A DNA stretch of 20,740 nucleotides from Larix sibirica (Eukaryota > Streptophyta > Pinopsida > Pinales > Pinaceae), in NCBI GenBank assembly GCA_004151065.3, contig NWUY0300001668.1, forward strand, positions 38,317-59,056. Reading direction: 5' to 3'. Under the pieces are notes generated by a model, which searched no databases, was not told the DNA's origin, and saw only the letters and a list, made by a program, of their open reading frames with translations. The position numbers and the translations under genes were made by a program. Positions 1 through 10,135 of this stretch are shown here, in pieces; position 1 is the stretch's first letter, and every line of letters starts with the position of its first letter.

Positions 1-162
1 AACAAACACATTGAGCTACATATGCACTTCATTGAAATGCTTATTCAGGATTGTGTCATCCAAGTGCTCTTTTTCCCTACAAATGATCAAGTTGCAGACA
101 TTTTCACATTTAAGTCTCTTACAAAAGCAAACTTTTCCAATCCAAACTATGGTCTATGTTAG
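1..162 (+). pseudogene. Copia polyprotein C-terminus (end of RNase H domain)
   Basis: This is the last 53 codons of a Ty1/Copia pol polyprotein, open from the window edge to the TAG at 160-162. Visible motifs are KHIELHMHF at residues 2-10, then PTNDQVADIF and SLTKANF. They match the well-known Copia ending in which RNase H is followed by a PTxDQxADIFTK(P/S)L block. In the intact element this part belongs to the reverse transcriptase/RNase H that copies the RNA genome inside virus-like particles. The rest of the polyprotein lies left of the window. One oddity is an extra Phe in the ADIFTFKSL segment, where the family normally has ADIFTKSL without an insertion. The stop is followed about 100 nt later by a polypurine tract and an LTR-like sequence, the expected order for a plus-strand Copia element. 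The family call is firm. Whether the missing part is intact cannot be seen. Confidence 0.88.
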
Positions 163-266
163 GAGTTTAGGAATTTTTCCATAAGGAGGGATAAGCTATA
201 ATTCCTTTGTCCTTCGTCTATTGTGTCACCTTTGTAAATCCTTCAATCCTATCCCAATTTTTTCTT

Positions 267-275
267 AAGGAGAGA
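267..275 (+). promoter_or_regulatory. polypurine tract of the Copia element
   Basis: AAGGAGAGA lies immediately before TGTGAGG. In LTR elements a purine run directly 5' of the 3' LTR primes plus-strand DNA synthesis. The location, about 105 nt after the pol stop, fits this role. Confidence 0.65.
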
Positions 276-659
276 TGTGAGGATATTAAAACATATAGGA
301 GTTAGTTAAGACTAACTTGGAATAATGTGTCTTTAGGTAAAGTGTGTTTCTTTAGTATGCATTAGTAACTAACTAATCCAATGGTCACGATTATGTTCTA
401 GACATAATGTGATCCAGCAAATCATCTTCTCCTCGATACTAACAGCACTTGCTATGTGGCTTAACACCTGATTGGTCCATGATCTCTATTTAAACTTAAA
501 GGACATGGAGGGTCATTTGCTGATGATCGATTGTGAGAGATTCATAAGTAAACTATTTTCTTTTTGCATTAATATATTTCCTCAAGTGGCCATGTTGGCT
601 AGAGTTGTGAATTGTTTCACTCTCTGAGGGTTTTAACCACATAATGCATTGGTGTTTCA
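276..659 (+). mobile_element. probable 3' LTR of the Copia element
   Basis: The segment starts TGTGAGG directly after the polypurine tract and can be closed at ...GTTTCA at 659, giving about 384 bp with TG...CA ends. A TATA-like CTATTTAAAC lies near 486-495, where an LTR promoter would be expected. A perfect short hairpin, AGTTAGT-TAAG-ACTAACT, is at 300-317. The left edge is well supported. The right edge is uncertain because the 5' LTR is outside the window and cannot be aligned, and no target duplication can be checked. Confidence 0.55.
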
Positions 660-820
660 ATATGTGATATGTTCGTGTGAGCGGTTGCTTAAGGTGTTTG
701 ATCTATGTGGAAATACCACGTTTTAGTCGAATAATGCAAGGACGTCAAAAAATCAGGATTGTGTTAAAATTGATTTGAATGTTTAGCAGTGCATTTTTTA
801 AATGGTGTGACCACATTTTA

Positions 821-1110
821 TGAATCAAACCCATGATTGTTGAGGCGGCTATTGTGGCCAACCTGCATCCTTTATGGGGAGAGACCCTATGTGTCTTTGT
901 GATTACTAGGTTGATGACATGGATCAGAGGAAATGTTATGTCATTATACAAGGAGTTGTTGCCTCACTACATGGTTCCAAAACTTTGGTGTTCATGGACT
1001 CACTACATCAGGTAGCCAAGACCTCCACTGGTGAAATTCAAAAGTTTATTCTCAAGGAAATGGCTAAAATGTTTGTCATCACCTCCCCAAATAGCCTTAA
1101 TAGGATGTGA
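821..1110 (+). pseudogene. acyl-activating enzyme (AMP-binding ligase) C-terminal fragment, frameshifted
   Basis: Two overlapping frames together spell the C-terminal domain of a plant acyl-activating enzyme of the ANL superfamily, which makes acyl-CoA through an acyl-adenylate. Seen in order: EAAIVANLHPLWGETLCVFV (from 839), MDQRKC in a second frame (from 919), LPHYMVPK back in the first frame (959-982), then TLVFMD and KTSTGEIQKF in the second frame to the stop at 1110. The family usually reads EAAVVxxPxPxWGETPxAFV, LPxYMxPK, then PKTSTGKIQK. At least three frame changes are needed, including an apparent one-base loss near 982, so this is a pseudogene or captured exon. The conserved catalytic lysine of the GK motif is Glu here (TGE). 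The adenylation domain is absent upstream, and the fragment begins about 160 bp after the Copia LTR. The family call is firm; the substrate cannot be inferred. Confidence 0.8.
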
Positions 1111-1643
1111 TCTTCAAGCATAGTCATTATTTATAGGCTAATTGTGTTTGTTACAATGTCCATTGGGTTGTTGTTTGTGCTATTTTTTATGTTGCTTCTA
1201 CATATTATTTCAACGTTAGGACTTTGAATGTTAAGGTATGTTATCCTAATAGCATTTTATGATGTATTTGAAGGTGGTATTTATAAATGAAACTAGATTA
1301 TCGTTGTGTGTATTAAAAATTAAAGTTTGCTGCAATTGAAATTTGAATTGGTATGCATAAAGTACAATTTAAATTTGTATTTATAATTATTAAATTCGGA
1401 TTTTTATATGAAATTCAACAAGAATCAAATCATTTAAATTGTGAAATTACACGTATTAGATATTAATATTGAACAATCACGTTACAATAAAGATATTTGA
1501 AAATGTTGAATCCGTTTTTATATTAAATCACACCAATTTTATTAATTCAAATTATAATTTTGACAAAAAAAAACTAGATTAAAGTGATAACAAACTCTAA
1601 AATGTCCCAAACTTAAAATATATAACCTTCCTTTTAAAATAAC
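1111..1643. other. AT-rich gene-free stretch
   Basis: Strongly AT-rich sequence with runs of A and T. I see no extended coding frame, element terminus or RNA motif on either strand. Confidence 0.6.
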
Positions 1644-1737
1644 ATTTTCAAACTAAATACTCCAATACAAAGTTTACCTTATATTTGTTCTCAAACTATA
1701 TTTTCAAGCTAAATACTTTAATACAAAGTTTACCTTA
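1644..1737. repeat. imperfect 38-bp direct repeat, spacing 56 bp
   Basis: A 38-bp segment running from ATTTTCAA to GTTTACCTTA at 1644-1681 recurs at 1700-1737 with three differences. It is local duplication in AT-rich DNA and has no coding content. Confidence 0.8.
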
Positions 1738-1883
1738 AAACAATCCTTTTTTTAAGAATCAAGCTAAGAAACAAAGAAACAATAGTGAATTATATACCAA
1801 TCTTAAATCAATCTTGCCATAATGGATTGTACTTGGGTTTATTTTTGAAAGTTTACTTTCGTAATATAGCAATGTTGCTAATA

Positions 1884-2104
1884 TATTTAGGTAAATAATT
1901 TCTTTTTTTTCTTTTTTTATTAGAGGAATCGACATGGGATCAATTCTCATCTACTACCACTATACTCTTAGGTGCATCCACATTGCCCCTACACAGGTAT
2001 ACATTTTATTCGAGGTTTGAACCCGCGACGTCACACAAAGTGCCTTAACAATGCACCCTATCGTCAATTGGTGTACCTCGGAGGTTATTTAAGTAAATAA
2101 TTTC
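1884..2104 (-). mobile_element. tRNA-related SINE with target site duplications
   Basis: A 183-bp insert (1903-2085) lies between 19-bp direct repeats at 1884-1902 and 2086-2104 (TATTTAGGTAAATAATTTC and TATTTAAGTAAATAATTTC, 18/19 identical). On the minus strand the insert ends in an A-rich tail next to the left repeat (T8CT7 on the plus strand, 1903-1918). Its 5' half contains a B-box-like GGGTTCAAACCTC (complement of about 2013-2026). Long target duplications, an A tail and an internal Pol III box are the marks of a SINE mobilised by LINE machinery. The A box is not clear. The ends AGGTGCATCCACATTG (1970 onward) and CAATTGGTGTACCT (to 2078) form an imperfect inverted pair, so a MITE was considered, but the poly-A tail and long duplications favour a SINE. 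Confidence 0.75.
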
Positions 2105-2460
2105 AAATAACACTTGTATAAAACTAAAATAAATTAAATTCAAATTTTAGATATTTAAAAGGGGATAAGAAGAATGAGAGATATTTGACGCTTTTTGTTT
2201 TCGGAATTGTATGTAGTTATATTTAAATATAAACTATGAATGTATTCGTATTTTAATAGTCCTAAAATTGTTAAGCTACATGTATATAACGATGAGAGAA
2301 TCATAAACTTGTTTTCAAATTTGGGTATAAAAATATAAAGAAACTTATTTCAAATTTGATTAAGACAATTAATGATTTATTCCTAACTCTTTCGAGTAGA
2401 CACCACACATTATGTCCTTTGAAAACAATAATATGGAATCATTGCAAACCTAAATTCTAT
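2105..2460. other. AT-rich gene-free stretch
   Basis: AT-rich flank to the right of the SINE. No frame or repeat here rises above background. Confidence 0.55.
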
Positions 2461-2559
2461 TTGAAGGCTTTTTCAAACAATTTATATTATCATGAAGGAT
2501 TATTTCAAGCATTTTATATAAATATATGAAGGATTATTTCAAGCATTTTATATAAATAT
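2461..2559. repeat. 34-bp tandem duplication with a decayed third copy
   Basis: ATGAAGGATTATTTCAAGCA begins a 34-bp unit that occurs twice head to tail and exactly, at 2492-2525 and 2526-2559. A diverged unit beginning TTGAAGGCTTTTTCAAACAA precedes it at 2461-2491. The perfect pair suggests recent slippage on an older array. Confidence 0.9.
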
Positions 2560-4043
2560 ATGTTGATTAACTTTTCATTTGGCTTTGTTACCCCTCATAT
2601 TGCATGAGGTTTACACTTATGATTTTGATCACAAAGATTGAACTTGTAAAGTGATTTGTTTGATGGACTAGGGTATAGGGTACATGTGAGCTTTGGCATA
2701 GAGATGTTGCTCTCTTTGATGTTGTGATTACACTCCTCTTCCGTGACAATGTGGGTATATCTTGGAGGGTTTTGGCATTACTATTTTTATTTAACACTTA
2801 GTGTATCTAATGGAGTGGGAATCCATCAACTTAGGGTCTCGCAATGTTTTGAAATGTTAATAGTTGTGCCTTGGTATGATTAAGAGATTTCACTATAGAT
2901 TATAAGGTTGTATCGTGATAAATCTTCATTAAGGTGGATCACCCTAACAATTTGACCTTTTTGTAAGGTTCTAAACATAAGATTGATGCATTGGGAGGTA
3001 TCTAGTGTAGGCATCCCATGTGTCTTGGGGTTGCTTAGCACATATACCACCTTCTCATGACACATGTGGCACCCCTTGTTGGAGCACTAGCCTTGTTCAT
3101 GCATATTGCAAACGATTTGGGGTTATCTTACCTTGGATTTGATTGTATTGGAAGCCTCACTACTAAAGCACCCTATCTCTTTCGAGTGGTTTCACATTAG
3201 GATGTTGATCATTGCAAGATGCAATATGCTTTTTTTTTAAACGCCCTCTCTTCTATCGCGTATTTTGAGGCATTCACACATCCCATTGCTTGAAAGGTTG
3301 GCATGTGTCTCTATGGCATACTTTTTCTTGTCTTCATGGTTTGAATGCCCTCGCTTGTATGGAGACACTTGGTACTTTGATGACATATTGGCATTGTTGA
3401 ATACTATCTCTACTAGAGTGCTCCCATTTATTCCCTCTCTTGGCACACATATTGATGCACAATGATATTCTATTGTCCGTAGGATGGGTCCATCCCCTTC
3501 CTTCGTGGAGTTAGTTGAGTGTCGTGATGACCTTGCACATGGATTTGATTGGTTGACCCCCTAATTCCATGGATCTACCCTTTGTACATTCTTTTATGAA
3601 TAGGTATTTTAGATATTGAGCCCTTTGGAGGTGACGTCCTAGCTTGAAGGACTTCATTTGGCGTGTGGTCATCCCTTATTCTATTCTTGAGTGGGTTGAT
3701 CCATATATGGAGGGTGTACTGCACATGTTTTGAAGACATATCAAATGGAGAGTCAACATGTCCCACTCTTGGAGGTTTACTTGCACACACATTCACATAT
3801 CTAGATGGGATGTTTCTCTTGTAGAGACCACACTTGCCATCTTGAGGAAGTTTTACTTGGATCAAACTCTCATTGATGAAAACATCCACATTGGAAGAGC
3901 CACACGTGCCTTTTCATGAGCTTTGTTTGGTTCATTGCACACCTTGTCATGTATGATTGATGGGACATCCACCTTAGAGACCACATAAGCTACTTTGAAG
4001 ATTGTATTCCGTGTTTCCTTCCATTAAAGAAGGAGACATTCAC
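2560..4043. other. unassigned sequence, possibly decayed transposon interior
   Basis: No domain is recognised here. Short open runs exist, for example plus strand 3265-3465 and plus strand 3746-3921, but none shows a known motif. If the LTR candidate starting at 4053 is real, this stretch would be the 3' interior of a large element, perhaps a non-coding one. That is inference only. Confidence 0.35.
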
Positions 4044-4570
4044 CTGGGGAGATGGCACATGACATAACAACTCATTATTTTATAATTGTTTGATTTGTCA
4101 CATGAGTTGGTTATGAGATAACATAGTTTTACTTGGAAAGAAAAGTGGATCTAAACCACTTTATGCTATTGTTGGAGAGTTTCTTGAGAAAAATGTGAAT
4201 CTAGGTGAGGAAATCATTGTTTTATTGCAAATGAAGATGAGCTAAACTCTATATAAATAATTTCCCTCCCTCTTCCATTCTTGTGGTTGGATTTACGAGG
4301 ATTTCTCTATTGTTGGAGCTTTGTTGAATATCGAATGGAAGGGTTATGGAGATTTCTTTTGGGTTTACTAATTGTTGTTGGTGTATGCTAGAGATTACTT
4401 GCAGGGAACATGATTGAAAGGTTGAGTTTCAAGGATGTATCTACCATATTGGAAGGGACTTATTCAAGGGATGTTCCCTCTTTTCTCCCTTTGATGTCTC
4501 GTTTCTAAATGTGATATCTTACATCTATCATCCCTTATGAGTTGTTGTTGGGTTAATACCTCACAGCATG
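4044..4570 (+). mobile_element. weak candidate for a polypurine tract and 3' LTR
   Basis: CTGGGGAGA at 4044-4052 is followed at 4053 by TGGCACATGACATAAC. A good TATA box, CTATATAAATAA, lies at 4249-4260, about 200 bp into the putative LTR and followed by CT-rich DNA. An end at ...CACAGCA near 4567 would give about 515 bp, but that end is a guess. No second LTR copy was found in the window and no target duplication can be shown. An unrelated promoter-like region is equally possible. Confidence 0.3.
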
Positions 4571-6093
4571 ACACACCATTATATCATGGTTTGAGTGTGG
4601 CACCTTTAGCCCCCCCCCCCAAGTTTATTCCTTAATTATTCAACAACAAGTTAATGTGAATTGTGGCAAGTGTATTAGCTTTATTTACCTTAATCATTCA
4701 TAAATAACTCTCTTATATCGATGATTCTTAACTCCACCTGCCCTATATTGAATAGGCATTAGTCCCTTATCTTCCATCGCCTCATTTTTCTATACTATAA
4801 AAGGAAATGTTTTGCTAATCTATCTCGTCACAGCACCTTGACCTACTTATCGTAGTTTGAGCAATCCTACTTCAAGGATACCCCCCTTGTGTTGGGGAAG
4901 AGCAAACCTAGAGTGAGAGTGGGAGTTATCAAGCTAATAGTGGGTAGTCCCTCTAAGTTCTCTGAGGGTTGAACTTGCGTTTAAGGGATTTACCCATTTG
5001 AATGTAGGTTCGAGAGGTAACAAACCTTATAAATGATCTTAAAATATTTTTTTATAGGTTTTCTAAATTCAAAAGGAACAAAGTAACATTTATCAAGCTC
5101 TTGTTCAAAGTTTAAATGAAGAAAGTAGAGATACATGAAAGAGTAACATCCTCGTGTTTTTTTCAATCTTATACTTTTTGAAAGAATCTCACTTGTAGCT
5201 TTCAGAGAGAATTTGGTTCACTCAAGCAACTCTAGCAGTTCAACGTCATGATCATTAAGCACCCTACCATAAACCCACGACTTATGGAAAAACACAACAT
5301 AATTCGTAACGTTGACATTAAATCGCTAGAAAGCGTTACCCCTACAAAATAATACAAAAAGGGGGAAAAATTCTCATTTTTAGCTCATCTCCCTATTATT
5401 CATCCACTATTGCTCATCCTCTTGTCGAAATGCTTATTGTTGCTAAGGACAATGTGTAAAATGAAAGTCATAATGACAACCATGAAAAAGCACAACTAGG
5501 ATGCCAAGATAGTGAACAATACTATATCTAGTCCAAACTTACTAGGGTATCTAAGGTGAAACATTTTGGTTCCCTGTATGCGCGATTCATATTACTTCAA
5601 ATTACCCTGTTGTGACCACCCTTTAAATAAATTTTAGGCCTTAGATTGTTAACATTGGTTGCTTTCGCAATAGGGAAGGATGCATTCATATCATGGCTTG
5701 AAAGTAATAACGCCACTGTTATTTTATAACCCTACTTTTCGTAACAAAATAAGTAGCATCAAACAAAAAAGTTAATCACTGGGAATTGTGAAGAACGCTC
5801 ATTGAATCATATAAATTCAATGAGCAAAACATCAATGTGAAAACTTACCTTTGGACCGAATATTGGGGACATAACCTCATCACTATCTCACTTTGCAACA
5901 AAAAAGGATGGATTCACAAGAAAATGTCGACTTGCAACCATTAATGTTGATGTTTCTAAAAAATGCCAGCTAAAATCATAAAAAAATAATAATAAACAAG
6001 CAAATGATGTTAAGTGTGTAAAATTACCACTAGGAGATGATAGAACAAGCATTGCCAACAATATACTCATTTAAGAGGTTAATTTAAAAATCC
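4571..6093. other. gene-free stretch with a poly-C run
   Basis: Contains an 11-base C run at 4610-4620 and a TATAAAAGG-like motif near 4796. I found no coding frame with recognisable motifs, no clear element ends and no RNA gene. Confidence 0.5.
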
Positions 6094-6243
6094 TGAGTAG
6101 AGCAAGATGAATACAATAAATATAAAGCAAGCACATAAATATCCACCGATGATTTGTCCTCAAAACCCTTTACCGAGAAAAACAACGTTCAAAATATATA
6201 TTTTAATACCCTTGGCCAATTAGGCCGCCACCTGAGGCACATT
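6094..6243 (-). repeat. 3' LTR, distal part (left of the LINE)
   Basis: Aligns with 10909-11060 of the 5' LTR, sharing AAATATAAAGCAAGCA, GATGATTT, AACCCTTTAC and ACCCTTGGCCAAT in the same order. Its last 15 bases (6229-6243) are the left LINE target duplication. Confidence 0.8.
6229..6243. repeat. left target site duplication of the LINE
   Basis: CACCTGAGGCACATT, identical in all 15 bases to 10121-10135. The intact sister LTR has CACCTAAAACACATT at the same alignment position, which confirms that a single copy was present before the insertion. Confidence 0.92.
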
Positions 6244-6526
6244 TGTTTTTGTAATTGAGCTCTTACATTGTATTTTCACAAAACAATTACATATATGTAC
6301 ATATAAAATGGGCGCTGAGCCTCTCTGACAAAGAAAATGCTTAGTTCTGTGAGTCAAAAAGAGACTGCTAACACTGTTCATAAAAAAATTCCTGGCTGTT
6401 GTTATTGGGCGATATACAGCAAGGCTGATATAGTCCAAAATTTCTTCAAATTGACAATCATTAACATAAAAACTATTAGTGTGAATTGCTAACAAAGTCC
6501 ATAAAGAAGGAGCCATGCCAAACTCG

Positions 6527-7345
6527 TCAAGATGCTATGGTGCCAAAGCTACCGAGGTTGTTATGAGGTTCTAGGATCCAATCTTCGTAACTGTAGGGCG
6601 TATCTTCTCTAGCTTGGAAAGTGTCCACAGGCTCATGCTTAATGCCCCCCGAAGTAGGCCCGATTGGCTTGACGTCCATTGCAACATTGACCACCTATGG
6701 TTTTGGTTCCTCTTCCTTAATGTATTTCCCATGAGTGCCCAGGTTCGTTGGGATTTGAATGTTTGTCTCCTCCATCGTCGCTACGGGGCTCGAATTTCCC
6801 TCTTCAGGCTCCATGACCACCACAAGGAGCAGATAAGGGAGGTTAAACAACTACGCCAGGTCGACACATCAATGTATCATCACTTGAACTCTATGTTCCA
6901 ACTCGTGCATTCTGGTTTGCATGTCACCATCCAGGTCGCATATTTCATTTCCGATATCCAATAGCATGTTCGTCATGGAGCCTAATTACCGATCCAGGGT
7001 CACTTCCCTCGCCTCTTTGTTGTGAGTGGGATGAGAACCACCTCTCCGGCTGGGAGCACGATGGAGTTCCCTCACCATCTTCATACTTGCTCTACCACCC
7101 TTGCACACTCTCACATTCTGTACACGAGTGTGCGTTATAGTGGTATCGTCACTGAGTTCTAGACACTTGGGGATCAACTACCCACTATATATCCCTTCTC
7201 TGATACTAGGTGGTGATACTTCAATCCTTTTCATCCCCCCCATGGCTCTAACTGTGAGTTGAATTAGCCATGTGATGTCGAGCATGGAAACTCTCGGTCG
7301 GGGGGCGTGGTAAATGCCCACCCTACACATACATCGTCTCTAGCT
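6527..7345 (-). pseudogene. unassigned decayed ORF downstream of LINE ORF2
   Basis: One minus-strand frame, open from about 7345 through an ATG at 7243 to a TGA at 6527-6529, holds about 270 codons with five internal stops. That is fewer than half of what random sequence would give. It uses a different frame from ORF2. Readable segments include RVSMLDITWLIQLTVRAM, MKRIEVSPPSIREGI, LELSDDTTITHTRVQNVRV, a basic RAPSRRGGSHPTHNKEAR, a charged heptad-like MTNMLLDIGNEICDLDGDM followed by MHELEHRV, and an acidic tail ending YEDWILEPHNNLGSFG. I recognise no family. It lies inside the LINE target duplications, so it moved with the LINE. It could be a third ORF of this LINE lineage, a captured gene piece, or an older nested insert. 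The coding nature is inferred from open frame and composition only. Confidence 0.5.
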
Positions 7346-7423
7346 AATGCAGTGTCCCTTCAGCATAAATGCTTTGAGATTATTCTAATAGTACCCCATC
7401 TGGGGGATCCCAATTTTGCTTAG

Positions 7424-10120
7424 CTAGAGCCTGACAAGAGAGAGAAAGTGAATTTTGTTGCTCAATGGCCACAATTGGATGATGCATTCTTCTTGAAGGT
7501 CCACACCTGAGTTTTCCAGATGGTCTGCCACCTTGTTGGCAAAGCGTTGAACTTCCCATGCGGGGTTTGGATCATGTTTGCAACAGAGACAAGGAGGTTA
7601 TCCAATCGCCAACCGTAAGAGAGCTTGGAGGGAGGTGTGTCGTTCTAAATACGTATGAGCATGTCTATTATTAGTTTGGAATCGCCCTCGAACACAAGTT
7701 GGAAGAAGCTATGCTAGATAGCTAGTTTGATGCCATTATGTAATGTCAAAAGTTTTGTTACATTATTCAATTTGATTCCAAGGCTTCTCTCATATGTGCA
7801 CATAATTGCACCGCTTAAATTTTTGAATACTCCCCAAAAGGACGCCTGTCCTGGGTTTCCCTTGTAAGCCTCGTCAAACTTTAACTTGAGCAATCCCTAA
7901 GCAAGAGCACTCCAAGAGGTGGCATTAGGAGAAAACAGGGGGGGTGGGTGCATGAGAGCAGACTATGCTGGAGGACTGGCCAACCACTGAGTTAGGATCA
8001 CCTTTCCCCCCCGATTTACCATCAAAGTTTTCTTCTGACCAATGTGAGAGAGTGACAGTTTCTACAACGTGTCTATAGATATTTTCCCATACATCTAGCC
8101 GTGAGTCCTTGAATATTCTTCTGTTTATTTCCTTCTAGTCCTTCCATGTGATAAAACTTGGGATAAGCTGCGAGATCTTATTGAGGACGGTATTCTTGTA
8201 GGGTTTAGCGCACCATGCAATCAAGGTGCCCGAAGCATTATTGCGTTGTCTATTCGATTGGTACATGATGGTTGTTGCTTGGCCCCAAAGTTGAGAGTTG
8301 AAGGAGCAACTATCCAAGAGGTGATTGATAGCTTCTGAGTTCCGCAAGCATATATGACATGTTGAGGGCCCAATGAAGCCACGACACTGCAGGTTGTCCC
8401 AGGTGAGTACTCTCCCATGTCCTACAAGCCAGAGAAAAGAGCATATTTTGGGTTAGTAACTTGAGTTCCATATTTCTCCCTCAACACATATTTGTTCAAT
8501 TGATGAGCCCTAGTCACTAGTGCATAAGCCTCTTTGACTGAGAAATTTCCTGATGATGAGTGTCCCCATCTTAGAATGTTTGGGCCTTGTTTGATTTTGA
8601 TGCTTCACCTTCTAGCTTCCTCAATCCAAGGTTGAGTATTTACATGAGCCGAGATTCCTAGCTCTTCACTCATATATTTCTATTCCCTCCAATTACTTTC
8701 CTATTGGGTCTACTGCCAATAAAGAGAAACTATGTGGTCTAGATGATTGTCCATGTTTTACACAATGTCCTCCAAAGATTATGTGTCTTGGAGGAGGGAG
8801 AGTTGTTGCCACGAGTCTGCCCATAAGTGAGCAAAGTTACCATCTCTTATCTCCCATAAGCAATGTTCCCAAATCACTCCACGTTTTTTCCATGCTGCTT
8901 CCAAATCAGAGAGCCTTGCAAAGGTTCTTCCCATTAGACTAGGTTGTTATCTTCCACGTTCTGGTAATTCTTTTTCCTCCACAATTTTTTCCATGAATCA
9001 TTTGCCCTTTTTAGCCAACGCAACCATATTTTGGCACTTAGAACCTTGTTCATTGTTTCTTGATCCCTGAGGTCGAGACCTATAGAGCGCTTGGGTTGGC
9101 AGAGATCTACCCATTTAAAAAGTGCCCATTTTCTACCACCCCTAGCCCCACTCCACAAAAATCGTCTTTCAACGTTGTGTATTGTCTTTAAGATGGCCTT
9201 GGGAGCAACCAGAGCAGAGAAAAGGTAAAGGGGAATGGCTTGCAAGACTGACTTGAGCAGAGTTATGTGACTAGGTAGATTCAAGGGGAGGAAGGTCCAA
9301 GAAGATAACCTTTTTACCAAAGAGGTTTAAAGGTCCTCCCAAGAGCTATTTCTAAGGGCATTGTCGATGAGTGGTATGCCAAGGTATTTGGATGGAAGTG
9401 TTCTCCTTGTGAATCCTAAAAGTCGAGAAATATGACGTTGGATGGCAAGGGGAGTATTGAAGAAGAAAATCTGTGACTTGGCTTTATTTCTCGAGGTTCC
9501 TGGGGCTTCACTAAAATCATTGAGGATGGTTTGGATGACAATAGCTTCTCTAACTAAGGCCCCCCCATAAGAATGGTGTCATCAACAAATTGACTATGTG
9601 AAGGAGGGGAATTCAAGTCATGCAGGGGAAGACCAACCGGGTTATGAAATTGAATGTTAGCCCTAATTCTCCCACTTAGACCTTCTTCCATTGGGATAAA
9701 AAGAAAAGGCAAGAGAGGGTCTCCTTGACGAATTCCCCGAAACCAATAAGCAAAACGGAGAAGACAAAGGAAGAGGTGAGAGCCATTACCCAATTTATCC
9801 AATGATTGTCAAAGCCAAAAGTTACGAGAACAACCCTCATATATTGCTAGCTCAACTCATCAAAATCTTTTGAAAGGTCCAGTTTGATAAACATACATGG
9901 TTTTCTAGTGGTCCACAGGGAGTGAATCAACTCGTGTGCCATGATAACGCTATCCATGATTTGTCTTCCTTCCACATATCTTGTCCGCTCTAGTGAAATA
10001 AGGTGTGGCAACAATGGTTTCATCCTTAGAGCAATCACCTTCGTGATGACTTTGTAGCTTACGTTGCAAAGGGATATCGGCCTAATTTTTTTTGGATCAT
10101 CCACCTTATCTTCCTTGGGG
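7424..10120 (-). pseudogene. LINE ORF2 remnant: reverse transcriptase, zinc-knuckle, RNase H
   Basis: This is the reverse transcriptase protein that would copy LINE RNA at a nicked chromosomal site. In order on the minus strand: KKIRPISLCNVSYKVITKVI and KLDLSKDFDELS (9847-10120), GFDNHWINWV, then RGIRQGDPLLPFLF and the catalytic FVDDTIL motif (9554-9802). A plant-LINE-type block LPSKYLGIPLIDN follows (about 9365-9400), then RRFLWSG and KWALFKWVDLC (8934-9320). A zf-RVT-like CHICLRNSEAINHLLDSC comes next (about 8300-8360). RNase H begins at KFDEAYKGNPGQASF (7881 downward) and continues with FEGDSKLIIDML and, after a frameshift, FANKVADHLEN. The archaeal-type RNase H is known from plant L1 lineages. 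The acidic residue expected near NNVTKLLTL is not seen. At least three frame changes and several stops (for example in LAI*HSF and IRI*ND) show it cannot be translated. Confidence 0.9.
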
Positions 10121-10135
10121 CACCTGAGGCACATT
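10121..10135. repeat. right target site duplication of the LINE
   Basis: CACCTGAGGCACATT, an exact match to 6229-6243. The bases on either side differ, so the duplication is 15 bp. It marks the truncated 5' end of the LINE. Confidence 0.92.

Larger units (their letters stand above)
6244..10120 (-). mobile_element. 5'-truncated L1-type LINE with RNase H
   Basis: A 3877-bp minus-strand insertion bounded by exact 15-bp duplications. Its 5' end falls inside the reverse transcriptase domain, so ORF1, the endonuclease and the first RT motifs are missing. This is the usual outcome of incomplete target-primed reverse transcription. The 3' end on the minus strand is a short A-rich run (CAATTACAAAAACA) next to the left duplication. 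The insertion point on the element-sense strand reads ATTAT/AATGTG, broadly like the A/T-rich site cut by L1-type endonucleases. Contents in 5' to 3' order: RT, post-RT region, zinc-knuckle, RNase H (to about 7424), then about 1.2 kb with a further partly open frame. Several stops and frameshifts show it is dead. Confidence 0.92.

Noticed and set aside
1970-2078. MITE of about 109 bp with inverted ends
   Set aside because: The longer 183-bp insert with 19-bp duplications and an A tail explains the segment better as a SINE.
3575-3889. Minus-strand 104-codon open frame
   Set aside because: No domain, no signal, no neighbouring gene parts and no repeat support. A similar quality of open run exists on the opposite strand.
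4610-4620. Poly-C run of 11 bases as a structural signal
   Set aside because: A lone homopolymer with no partner motif; it could also be a sequencing or assembly soft spot.
6083-6087. TTTAA as target duplication of the non-autonomous LTR element (with 11204-11208)
   Set aside because: It is an AT-rich pentamer in AT-rich DNA, and using it would move the LTR edge away from the TG dinucleotide. Left as unproven.
6614-6964. Plus-strand 116-codon open frame
   Set aside because: It lies antisense to the longer minus-strand decayed frame inside the LINE and has no recognisable motif or splice context.
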